Shown here in pieces: positions 1 to 7,106 of a stretch of 49,196 nt of DNA. A model generated the notes under the pieces. That model did no database searches. It was not told the DNA's origin and saw nothing but the letters and a program-made list of their open reading frames with translations. The DNA lies in contig JALWNK010000032.1 of the NCBI GenBank assembly GCA_026995935.1, positions 1-49,196 of the forward strand, in the 5' to 3' direction. Origin of the DNA: Deltaproteobacteria bacterium. Its GTDB lineage: Bacteria > Desulfobacterota > Dissulfuribacteria > Dissulfuribacterales > QOAL01. The translations under genes and the position numbers were made by a program. Each line of letters begins with the position of its first letter. Positions within the stretch are counted from its first letter, which is position 1.

Positions 1-252
1 ATCCCCATACTCAAGGATATCCCCATACTTGGCTATGTATTTGGATCAAAGGGAACAAAGAAAGAGAAAAAGGAGCTCATATTTATTCTTACTCCCCATG
101 TAATAAAGACCAGGGCAGAGGCAGACAGGATAACCAGGGAGTTTGCCACAAAGGTCCACTCTCTTAAGCAGATGCTTGAGGAGCGGGACATAATTAAAAG
201 ACAGAAAGACCAGGATGAAGGCACAAAAGATGAGGGTTTTGAGGATTATTAA
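1..252 (+). CDS. gspD: Type II secretion secretin GspD, C-terminal end (partial)
   Basis: Frame 1 is open from the first base and encodes 83 residues ending in TAA. The first residues, IPILKDIPILGYVFGSKG, followed by KKELIFILTPHVIK, match the conserved end of the secretin domain of GspD/PilQ-type outer-membrane channels, where the last beta strands of the barrel close. A short charged tail follows. The stop overlaps the start of the next gene by one base (TAATG), so the two are co-transcribed. Because the neighbour resembles GspC, type II secretion is more likely than a type IV pilus. Only the tail is present, so subtype is inference. Confidence 0.8.
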   Translation: MPILKDIPILGYVFGSKGTKKEKKELIFILTPHVIKTRAEADRITREFATKVHSLKQMLEERDIIKRQKDQDEGTKDEGFEDY

Positions 253-926
253 TGACCGTTAAGCCGGCCACATCCCTAAAGTGCATTGGTTTTATGCTGG
301 TGTTTATTTGCTCTCTTTTGCTGGCTTGCGCTGTATCTGTTTCTTTTGCTGTAAGCCCCAGGTACCAGGTCATCATCCAGAAGAACCCCTTTGACCCAGA
401 AAGGGGTGCAGGCAAGGAAGAGAAAGATGGTCAGGGCGCAGCCAGTGAGGCCAACGAGTTTACAAAAAAATTTGCAGTCTATGGCGTGGTTATAGCTGGA
501 AAGAGCCGTTATGCCTTTTTGAAACCTGTGACCAGGGCCAGAACCAGGGACAAGGATGGAGACGGGCTCAGGAAGATCACCATTGGGGACCTTGTTGATG
601 GATGGGAGGTCAGTGATATAAAAAACGAGGGGGTCTTCTTTACAGGTGCGGGCAAAAGGGTGTTTCTCAAGGTCTTTGGCACCACCAAAAGCGAGCGCAC
701 CTCCAATAAACCCGTAGCCATTGCCACGCCTAAGCCAAAGATTTTCAGACCGCTTCCAGCCACTGGCTCCACGGGCCGTGGAGATGAAAGAAGGTCAAAA
801 CCGGAGGTCTTTGTTTTTCCAAACGGAAAAGACGCAAAGAAAATCAACAACCCCTTTCTAAAGGCCCTAATGGATGCAAGAAAAAAGAGCCAGAGGCAGA
901 AAGACAAGAACAATAATTCCCGCTGA
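252..926 (+). CDS. GspC-like type II secretion periplasmic protein (HR-type domain)
   Basis: This 224-residue protein has one N-terminal hydrophobic segment (about residues 10-33) that works as a signal anchor, followed by NPFDP near residue 46. A compact domain runs from about residue 70 to 145 with AVYGVVIAGKSRYAFLKP and a later GDLVDGWEVSDI, the pattern of the homology region of GspC and PilP that contacts the secretin N-domain. The rest is a basic, proline-rich low-complexity tail. Its start overlaps the gspD stop by one base. Family assignment comes from fold-like motifs and context; the tail is not assignable. Confidence 0.6.
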   Translation: MTVKPATSLKCIGFMLVFICSLLLACAVSVSFAVSPRYQVIIQKNPFDPERGAGKEEKDGQGAASEANEFTKKFAVYGVVIAGKSRYAFLKPVTRARTRDKDGDGLRKITIGDLVDGWEVSDIKNEGVFFTGAGKRVFLKVFGTTKSERTSNKPVAIATPKPKIFRPLPATGSTGRGDERRSKPEVFVFPNGKDAKKINNPFLKALMDARKKSQRQKDKNNNSR

Positions 927-995
927 TAAATGATCTTTGCTCCTTACTTGTGATGTCTGTTGCCCCGTCTCTTTCCTGCTGCTATCATTGCCCGC

Positions 996-1697
996 ATGGA
1001 TCATGTTTATGAAAATTCTCATTATGTCCCCATATTCTGCAACCTCATGGGTAAAAAGGTGGTGGTGGTTGGAGGAGGCAGGGTGGCTGAAAGAAAGGTC
1101 CTGTCTCTTTTGCCCTCAGGGGCCAAGGTGACTGTTATTAGTCCAGAGCTTACTGAATGCCTTGAAGGACTTGCCGGTAAGGCAGAAATAGAACACCTGA
1201 AAAGGCCCTTTTCTCAGGGTGACCTAAAGGGGGCGTGGCTTGTAATAGCGGCAACGGATGATTCCAAGGTTCAGGAGCAGGTATTCTTAGAGGCGGAAAG
1301 GCGCGGATGTTTCTGCAACGTGGTGGACAGGCCGGAAAGGTGCAGCTTTATAGTCCCTTCTGTTGTTAAACGCGGGGCACTAACCATAGCCATCTCAACG
1401 GGTGGACAGAGCCCTGGTCTTGCACGTGCCCTGAGGATTGAGCTTGAAAAGGAATTTCCAAGACAGTGGGCCCTATATGTTGAACTTGTGGGTATGCTTA
1501 GAAGACTCATACTCGAAAGTGGGTCAGATGACGCCGGGCAGCGGCTGGAAAGGTTGATACGTCTTGAGTGCATAGATTGGATAAGAGAAAAAGAGTGGGA
1601 AAAATTGAAGGAATGGGCTATAGAGCTTGGTGGAAAGAGGGCTGAAAATTTGGTGAAGCAGGCAATTTCTTCATGGACAGATTCATCTTCCAACTGA
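996..1697 (+). CDS. Precorrin-2 dehydrogenase / sirohydrochlorin ferrochelatase (CysG N-terminal/Met8 type)
   Basis: The enzyme oxidises precorrin-2 with NAD+ to sirohydrochlorin and may insert iron to give siroheme, the cofactor of sulfite reductases; in anaerobes the same route can feed alternative haem synthesis. The chosen ATG gives 233 residues and the family's usual beginning, YVPIFCNLMGKKVVVVGGG, with the nucleotide-binding GGGRVAERK at about 26-34. CNVVDRPERCSFIVPSVVKRG and ISTGGQSPGLARALR are further family motifs. An upstream in-frame start at 960 would add 12 residues that homologues lack. No methyltransferase domain follows, so it is the stand-alone form. The end overlaps ccsA by 25 bases. 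Confidence 0.88.
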   Translation: MDHVYENSHYVPIFCNLMGKKVVVVGGGRVAERKVLSLLPSGAKVTVISPELTECLEGLAGKAEIEHLKRPFSQGDLKGAWLVIAATDDSKVQEQVFLEAERRGCFCNVVDRPERCSFIVPSVVKRGALTIAISTGGQSPGLARALRIELEKEFPRQWALYVELVGMLRRLILESGSDDAGQRLERLIRLECIDWIREKEWEKLKEWAIELGGKRAENLVKQAISSWTDSSSN

Positions 1698-2491
1698 CCT
1701 TTTTCACTTACATCGCGGCAACGGCGGGGTATCTGGTAAATCTTTTAACCCTTAGAAAGGGGGTTGAAAGGATTGCCACATGGATACTTGCAGTTGGCCT
1801 CTGCCTGCATACCACATCAATAGTGCTCAGGTGGGTTTACAGCCACCATGCACCCCTTGTCAGTTTCTACGATGTCTTTTCCTTTCTTGCCTGGTCCCTT
1901 TGTGCGGCATTTCTCCTTTTCCAGGCAGGTCACAGGCTCAAGGCCCTGGGGGCGTTTGTTAGCCCTGTGATCACCCTTTTCATGATCCTGTCTCTTATCC
2001 ATCCGTCTGAAATCCTGCCTCTTCCCCCTGCGCTTCAAAGCTACTGGCTGCCTATTCATGCGTCCATAAGTATCATCTCCTATGCCCTTTTGACCCTTTC
2101 CTTCTGTATCTCCATTATGTACCTGATACAGGAACATCATATAAAGAAGAAACAGCTTGGGGGGCTCTTCAAGAGACTTCCATCCCTTCAGGTCCTTGAT
2201 ACCATGGCGGAGAAGTGTTTGAAAATAGGCTTTCCCCTTCTCACCCTTGGTATCATCACAGGCTCTATCTGGGCTGAGCAGGCCTGGGGGGCATACTGGA
2301 GCTGGGACCCAAAGGAGACATGGTCCCTGATAACGTGGCTTCTTTACGCGGCCCTTCTCCATCAGAGGCTTACAGTTGGGTGGAGGGGCCGTAAAAGCGC
2401 CTACATGACCATCATTGGCTACCTGACCCTGCTCTTTACCTTCATCGGGGTAACCTATCTGCTTCCAGGGGCACACTCCTATGCAACCTAA
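1673..2491 (+). CDS. ccsA: Cytochrome c assembly protein CcsA/CcsB family
   Basis: This is a polytopic inner-membrane protein of 272 residues with about eight hydrophobic segments. It contains the tryptophan-rich WGAYWSWDPKETWSLITW motif (about residues 203-220) that marks the haem-handling WWD domain of system II cytochrome c synthetases and CcmC/CcmF relatives. The related HemX proteins beside hemA elsewhere lack a full WWD motif, so a maturation role is preferred. It overlaps genes on both sides, which ties haem synthesis to haem attachment. The five-haem cytochrome at 37653 is a plausible client in the same genome. Confidence 0.85.
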   Translation: MDRFIFQLTFFTYIAATAGYLVNLLTLRKGVERIATWILAVGLCLHTTSIVLRWVYSHHAPLVSFYDVFSFLAWSLCAAFLLFQAGHRLKALGAFVSPVITLFMILSLIHPSEILPLPPALQSYWLPIHASISIISYALLTLSFCISIMYLIQEHHIKKKQLGGLFKRLPSLQVLDTMAEKCLKIGFPLLTLGIITGSIWAEQAWGAYWSWDPKETWSLITWLLYAALLHQRLTVGWRGRKSAYMTIIGYLTLLFTFIGVTYLLPGAHSYAT

Positions 2492-3851
2492 AGAGACGAG
2501 ACGGGACATACTCCTTTTCGGGGTCAATCACAAGACCGCCCCTGTGGAGGTCAGGGAAAGGCTTGCTCTCACCAACAGGGAACGGCCTGTAAGGTACGTC
2601 TACGACAACCTTCCTTCCTGCCAGGAGGTTGTCTTTCTGTCCACGTGCAACAGGGTAGAGATAATTGCCGCATCTTCCCAGCCACAGAGGGCAAGGCAGG
2701 AGATTCTGGATTTCTGGCTGAAGATATCCGCCCTTGAGCCTTCTGTAATTGAAAAAAGTTCTTACGACTTTAGTGGGGTTTCTGCCATACGCCACGTGTT
2801 CCGGGTTGCCTCAAGCCTTGATTCAATGGTGGTGGGAGAGCCCCAGATCCTTGGACAGTTGAAGGATGCATACCGTCTGGCCCTGGAGGAGGGGTGTTCA
2901 GGCCAGCTCCTTAACAAGCTCATGCACAAGGCCTTTTCCGTTGCCAAGAAGATCAGGACGGAGACAAGGATTGCAAGCCAGGCCGTGTCCATAAGCTATG
3001 CGGCAGTTGAGCTTGCAAAGAAGATCTTCGGGGAACTTTCAGGCAAGAAGGCCATGCTCATAGGGGCGGGAGAGATGGCAGAGCTTGCGGCTCAGCACCT
3101 TAAGACCAACGGCATCGAAGAGCTTGTTGTGGCAAACAGGACCCTTGAGAGGGCCGTTGATCTTGCAAGGTCCCTGGACGGAAAGGCCATATCCCTTGAG
3201 GAACTCGATGATGCCCTTATTGAAACAGACATAGTGATAAGCTCCACCGGGGCCCCTGGCGTCATAATAGAAAAGGATCGCGTAAAGAAAATCATGCGTC
3301 CAAGGCGTCACAGGCTCCTCTTCTTTATTGACATAGCCGTTCCAAGGGATATTGACCCGGGCGTAAACGACATAGACAATGTCTACCTCTTTGATATAGA
3401 TGAACTCAAGGAGGTGGTTGAGGAGAATAAGGCGGAAAGGCAGAAGGAGGCCATAAAGGCCGAGCGCATTATTGAGGCAGAGGTCATAAAGTTTCAGTCA
3501 TGGCTCAGGTCCCTGGATGTGGTTCCAATAATCAAGGGTCTTCAGGAAAAGGCGGAATCCATCAGGAAAAGGGAGCTAGCAAGGACCATGAAGAGCCTCA
3601 AGCACCTTGATGAAAAGGACAAAAAGGCCATAGAAAAACTCACAAGCTCCCTTGTTGGAAAGATACTTCACGACCCCATCATCTTTTTGAAAAAGGGTGC
3701 AGAGACAGAAAACAGGGAAGAGATACTTTTCATGATAAGCAAGCTCTTTTCCCTCAACGGCCTCGGCCAGACCGTCTCCCTTGAAGACTACATGGAAACA
3801 AAGGGCAAGGCAGGCAGGAAATCTGTCAATTCCAAGGACGCGCAGGCCTGA
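2481..3851 (+). CDS. hemA: Glutamyl-tRNA reductase
   Basis: HemA reduces glutamyl-tRNA to glutamate-1-semialdehyde, the first committed step of C5 tetrapyrrole synthesis, in the cytoplasm. The 456 residues show GVNHKTAPVEVRERLAL near the N-terminus, the catalytic cysteine in FLSTCNRVEI (Cys56), VVGEPQILGQLKDAY, and the NADPH-binding IGAGEMAELAAQHL near residue 195. The C-terminal dimerisation helix is followed by a short lysine-rich tail. The start overlaps ccsA by 11 bases. It ends 15 bases from the convergent MscS gene, and no clear terminator was seen between them. Confidence 0.96.
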   Translation: MQPKETRRDILLFGVNHKTAPVEVRERLALTNRERPVRYVYDNLPSCQEVVFLSTCNRVEIIAASSQPQRARQEILDFWLKISALEPSVIEKSSYDFSGVSAIRHVFRVASSLDSMVVGEPQILGQLKDAYRLALEEGCSGQLLNKLMHKAFSVAKKIRTETRIASQAVSISYAAVELAKKIFGELSGKKAMLIGAGEMAELAAQHLKTNGIEELVVANRTLERAVDLARSLDGKAISLEELDDALIETDIVISSTGAPGVIIEKDRVKKIMRPRRHRLLFFIDIAVPRDIDPGVNDIDNVYLFDIDELKEVVEENKAERQKEAIKAERIIEAEVIKFQSWLRSLDVVPIIKGLQEKAESIRKRELARTMKSLKHLDEKDKKAIEKLTSSLVGKILHDPIIFLKKGAETENREEILFMISKLFSLNGLGQTVSLEDYMETKGKAGRKSVNSKDAQA

Positions 3852-3866
3852 AATGCACCTGTTCCC

Positions 3867-4955
3867 TTATTCCTGATCGGGAGGTGACTGATTCTGTAAA
3901 TGCACATCCCTTTGAGGAAAGGGTATCTCAATTCCCCTTTCCTTAAAGGTGCCATCAATGGCCTTTATGAGCTGATGGATTACCCTGCCCTTAAGGCTTG
4001 GCTCGCTTACCCAGCAAAGAAGCTCAAAATCTATGGAAGAATCCCCAAAACGCCTGAGCCTGGCCCTGGGCTTTGGGCTTCTGACGACATCTGGATCATT
4101 CAGTGCAATTTCCACAAGGAGTCTGGAGACCTCTTCAAGGTCGGATCCGTAGGCCACGCCAACAGGAACCCTTATCCTGAAGCGCGGAACAGGTGCGCTT
4201 TCGTTTATTATCTTGGCGTTTGCCATTATGGAGTTTGGAATGGTAATCAGCACGTCGTCCCTTGTCTTTATTCTTGTAGAGCGTATGCCAATATCCACCA
4301 CCTCTCCGCGTTCCCCGGAGTCCAGTATTATGTAGTCGCCCACCTTGTAGGATTTGTCCATAAATATGGAGATTCCGCCGAAGAAGTTGGCAAGGCTGTC
4401 CTTAGCTGCCATGGCAATGGCAATCCCTGCAATGCCTGCCGATGCGAAAATAGGGGTAAGGCTTACATTCCAGATCATAAGGATGGCAACAATGCCAAAG
4501 ATCACCACGGCAATTCGCAGTACGTTTCTGAAAAGCAGGAATACCTCCCTGCCAATCTTGGCCTTTTCAGAAAGGAGATAGGGCTCCCTGAATCTGAATG
4601 TGGCTATAAAATGGGCAGCAGGGAGCCACCATACCATTATGATAAGGGTCTTTATGACATTGGTGGTTATGAAATTCCAGGGAGGTGGCAGTTTGTAGCT
4701 TATTGCCACATGAAGGGGCCCTAGGAGAAAGATGGTCAGGCAGATGGGTTTATGGATAAAGGCGATTATCTGATCGTCAAAGGAGACCTGGGTCAGTGCG
4801 GTAAGCCTCTTTAGCGCCTTGTCCAGGAAGATATCAGCAAGTTTCGCAAGGATGGCGTAGCCCAGGATGGTTATAAGGGCATCAACATGGCCCGTATCCA
4901 GAAAGTACAATAGTTTGTGCAGGTATATGCGTATCTGCTGGTTGACATGTTCCAT
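3867..4955 (-). CDS. MscS-family mechanosensitive ion channel
   Basis: The protein has 362 residues with four or five predicted membrane helices in the first 190. The pore-lining helix and following beta domain are recognisable: FASAGIAGIAIAMAAKDSLANFFGGI is the small-residue-rich TM3, then YKVGDYIILDSGERGEVVDIGIRSTRIKTRDDVLITIPNS forms the beta domain. The C-terminal alpha/beta domain ends with a Glu/Pro-rich tail. Such channels release solutes on hypo-osmotic shock. It has two extra N-terminal helices compared with E. coli MscS. It is divergent from rpsT and convergent with hemA, so it is transcribed alone. Confidence 0.9.
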   Translation of the reverse strand: MEHVNQQIRIYLHKLLYFLDTGHVDALITILGYAILAKLADIFLDKALKRLTALTQVSFDDQIIAFIHKPICLTIFLLGPLHVAISYKLPPPWNFITTNVIKTLIIMVWWLPAAHFIATFRFREPYLLSEKAKIGREVFLLFRNVLRIAVVIFGIVAILMIWNVSLTPIFASAGIAGIAIAMAAKDSLANFFGGISIFMDKSYKVGDYIILDSGERGEVVDIGIRSTRIKTRDDVLITIPNSIMANAKIINESAPVPRFRIRVPVGVAYGSDLEEVSRLLVEIALNDPDVVRSPKPRARLRRFGDSSIDFELLCWVSEPSLKGRVIHQLIKAIDGTFKERGIEIPFPQRDVHLQNQSPPDQE

Positions 4956-5011
4956 GGTAGCTATTATAAAGGGTCGCCAGTTTAAAAGGAATTAATTAAT
5001 TTGGAGGATTG

Positions 5012-5293
5012 ATGGCTAATCACAAATCAGCGTTCAAGAGGGTTCGCCAGAACAAAAAGCGCAGGCTTCGGAACAAGATGCGCAAGACCAGGATAAAAAA
5101 CCTTACCAAGGCCGTTGAGGCAGCCATAGCCGAAAAGGCCCCGGAGCTTGCCATGGAGAGGCTGCGCAAGGCCCAAAGCTATATCGACAAGATAGGACAC
5201 AAAAGGGGTACCTTGCACAGGCGTACGGCCTCCAGGAAGATCTCACGCCTTTATAAAAAGGTCAGTAACCTCTTAAAGGCCGCTTCACAGTAG
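5012..5293 (+). CDS. rpsT: 30S ribosomal protein S20
   Basis: The 93-residue, very basic protein begins MANHKSAFKRVRQNKKRRLRN and contains GTLHRRTASRKISRL, both diagnostic for bacterial S20, which binds 16S rRNA early in small-subunit assembly. ATG at 5012 is chosen over the in-frame TTG at 5009 because the ribosome-binding site GGAGG (5003-5007) would almost touch the TTG. The gene stands alone between a divergent channel gene and a lipoprotein gene. Confidence 0.96.
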   Translation: MANHKSAFKRVRQNKKRRLRNKMRKTRIKNLTKAVEAAIAEKAPELAMERLRKAQSYIDKIGHKRGTLHRRTASRKISRLYKKVSNLLKAASQ

Positions 5294-5346
5294 TAAATTA
5301 CTCACCGATTTGAGCCCGACCATTGGGTTCGCAATAAGGATATGAA

Positions 5347-5844
5347 ATGAAAACGAAACCGGTTCATATTCGCTGGATTTTAACCGGTTTTCTGTTTTTG
5401 TTTCTTTTTTCGGCATGTGCCCAGCATGCAAAGTTCATCTCCCCCAAGGTTGAGCTCTTAAATCTAAACGTCAAGGACGTTACCTTTTCCCACATAAACT
5501 ACCAGGCGCGCATAAGGCTTTACAATCCCAACCTGGAAAGCCTGCATGTAAACTTCATGGAGTATAGCCTTCTGATTAACGGAATTCGGCTTGTAGATGG
5601 CGCCGAGCAGGTGGATAAAAAGATTGGTCCGCACCAGGAGGCGGTCATTCCTGTAAGGCTTTCAGGTTCTGTTTTAAGCGTTTTACGTCTCATATCCATC
5701 ATGCAGAACGCAAAGGACGTGGATTTTGAGATGAAGGGAACCGTCTCTGGAATCGATACCAACGGAAACAGCTTTTCTCTGCCGTTTTCTGAAAAGGGCA
5801 AGCTTGACCTATCCTCTCTGAATCCAGGTCTTCCCCTCAGATAA
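5347..5844 (+). CDS. LEA14-like (WHy domain) lipoprotein
   Basis: This 165-residue protein has a lipoprotein signal: a hydrophobic stretch ending FLFLFSACAQ with the lipobox cysteine at residue 24. The mature part has the LEA type 2 / WHy pattern: LNLNVKDVTFSHINYQARIRLYNPN, then EYSLLINGIRL and HQEAVIPVRLSGSV. These beta-sandwich domains are found in bacterial lipoproteins and in desiccation-related proteins; the bacterial role is not established. It lies 20 bases upstream of the radical SAM gene and is probably co-transcribed with it. Confidence 0.8.
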   Translation: MKTKPVHIRWILTGFLFLFLFSACAQHAKFISPKVELLNLNVKDVTFSHINYQARIRLYNPNLESLHVNFMEYSLLINGIRLVDGAEQVDKKIGPHQEAVIPVRLSGSVLSVLRLISIMQNAKDVDFEMKGTVSGIDTNGNSFSLPFSEKGKLDLSSLNPGLPLR

Positions 5845-5864
5845 CAGATAATTGCGGACAGGCC

Positions 5865-6860
5865 ATGAAGACACTGTCCATTAAACACCTCATATCAGGC
5901 GGGATAATTACCAACTACTTCTGCACCTCCTCCTGCAAGCACTGCCTGTACAACTCCAGCCCCTACTGGCCCAAGGACTACATGGATGCGGCAACTGCTG
6001 AAAGGGCCCTTGAGACCTGCAGGCGTCTTGGCTGCAAGTCCGTGCACATAGGAGGTGGCGAGCCTTTTCTGAACTTTGACAGGTTAAAGGAGGTCTTGGC
6101 AGTTGCAAGAAGGATGAGCTTTTCCATAGAGTATGTAGAGACCAACTCCTCCTGGTACACAAGTCAAGCCAGGGCCGTATCCATGCTTAAAGAGCTGAAG
6201 GGCTTTGGTCTTAAGACCCTTCTTGTCTCAGCAAGCCCCTTTCATCTTGAGTATATCCCCTTTAAGAAGGTGACTGGCGTGGTAGGTGCGTGCCAAGAGG
6301 TGGGTATTTACCCGTTTATTTGGACAGAGGCCTTTTTCCGGCTGTTTCTTAAGCTTGATCCAGAAAAAAGATATTCCATTTCCGAGGCCCAGGAGCTCAT
6401 AGGAAAGGCCGCCTTTCAAAGCGCTCTGAACAGTTACTGGATACATCCTGGAGGGCGGGCTGCTATTAATCTCAAGGGGCCTGGCTTTTCATGGGAGGAA
6501 ATTGTACGCGTGCATCCAGAGGGGTGCTCGGAGCTAATGGACACCTCCCATTTTCACATGGACCTTTACGGAAACTTTGTTCCTGGCCTATGCTCTGGGC
6601 TGGCAATCAGGATAGAGGACCTCGGGAGGCCCATTGATGCGTCCCGCTATCCCCTTTTGACCATGCTTTATAATGAGGGCATAGGTGGATTCTTGGAATT
6701 TGCCCGAAAAAGGGATTTTGACCCAAAAGAGGGCAGATACTCCTCCAAGTGCGGCCTGTGCCTAGAGATAAGGCGGTTTCTTTCCGTCATGGGGCACTGG
6801 GGCAGGGAGCTTGCACCAGGGTATTTTTATCGACAATTTCACAATGATCCAGAAATATAA
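5865..6860 (+). CDS. Radical SAM protein of unknown function
   Basis: The 331-residue protein has an N-terminal radical SAM signature CTSSCKHC (CX3CX2C, Cys20/24/27) for a 4Fe-4S cluster that cleaves S-adenosylmethionine. The glycine-rich SAM-binding segment HIGGGEPFLN and the FSIEYVETNSS strand fit the partial TIM barrel. The C-terminal third has further cysteines (HPEGCSEL, GLCSG, CGLCLEIRRF) that could ligate an auxiliary cluster, as in SPASM-like proteins, but spacing does not match that domain clearly. No substrate peptide or modifying partner was recognised next to it. An AT-rich promoter region follows. Confidence 0.82.
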   Translation: MKTLSIKHLISGGIITNYFCTSSCKHCLYNSSPYWPKDYMDAATAERALETCRRLGCKSVHIGGGEPFLNFDRLKEVLAVARRMSFSIEYVETNSSWYTSQARAVSMLKELKGFGLKTLLVSASPFHLEYIPFKKVTGVVGACQEVGIYPFIWTEAFFRLFLKLDPEKRYSISEAQELIGKAAFQSALNSYWIHPGGRAAINLKGPGFSWEEIVRVHPEGCSELMDTSHFHMDLYGNFVPGLCSGLAIRIEDLGRPIDASRYPLLTMLYNEGIGGFLEFARKRDFDPKEGRYSSKCGLCLEIRRFLSVMGHWGRELAPGYFYRQFHNDPEI

Positions 6861-6878
6861 AAATTTCACTCTATCCTA

Positions 6879-6907
6879 TTGACACAGCAATAATCAAATC
6901 TTATTTA
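6879..6907 (+). promoter_or_regulatory. Predicted sigma70-type promoter of the 7107-13344 operon
   Basis: A perfect TTGACA at 6879-6884 is followed, after 17 bases, by TATTTA (6902-6907) in an AT-rich stretch. No gene occupies 6861-7106, and the first gene of the operon begins about 190 bases beyond the predicted start, so the transcript would carry a long leader. The 13-mer TTATTTAATAATA overlapping this -10 (6905-6917) also occurs at the promoter of the Fur-family gene. Confidence 0.45.
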
Positions 6908-7030
6908 TTTAATAATAGAAAATTTTGATTAAGAATCTTTCCCTCGCTCATTGTTCTGGTCGTCAAAACGTCAGCTCTGTGGCTGTTTTTCAAGATGCGG
7001 ATCTTCTCATCATCGGATTACGGAAGGAAG

Positions 7031-7066
7031 CAGGACTCTTTTAAGTGTTCTCACTTTCAAGTCCTG
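7031..7066 (+). promoter_or_regulatory. Two-step hairpin in the leader of the 7107 operon
   Basis: CAGGACT (7031-7037) pairs with AGTCCTG (7060-7066), and inside it AAGTG (7043-7047) pairs with CACTT (7052-7056) around a TTCT loop. The arms are exact and separated by a small internal loop. No T-run follows, so it is not an intrinsic terminator. It ends 30 bases before the ribosome-binding site GGAGGT (7097-7102). It could stabilise the mRNA or bind a regulator. No known riboswitch consensus was recognised. Confidence 0.4.
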
Positions 7067-7106
7067 ACGTGGTCTTTAATAAATTAATCTGTGGAAGGAG
7101 GTCCAA

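Noticed and set aside
7031-7066. The leader hairpin as an intrinsic terminator or c-di-GMP riboswitch
   Set aside because: No T-run follows, and the conserved GEMM riboswitch sequences are absent.
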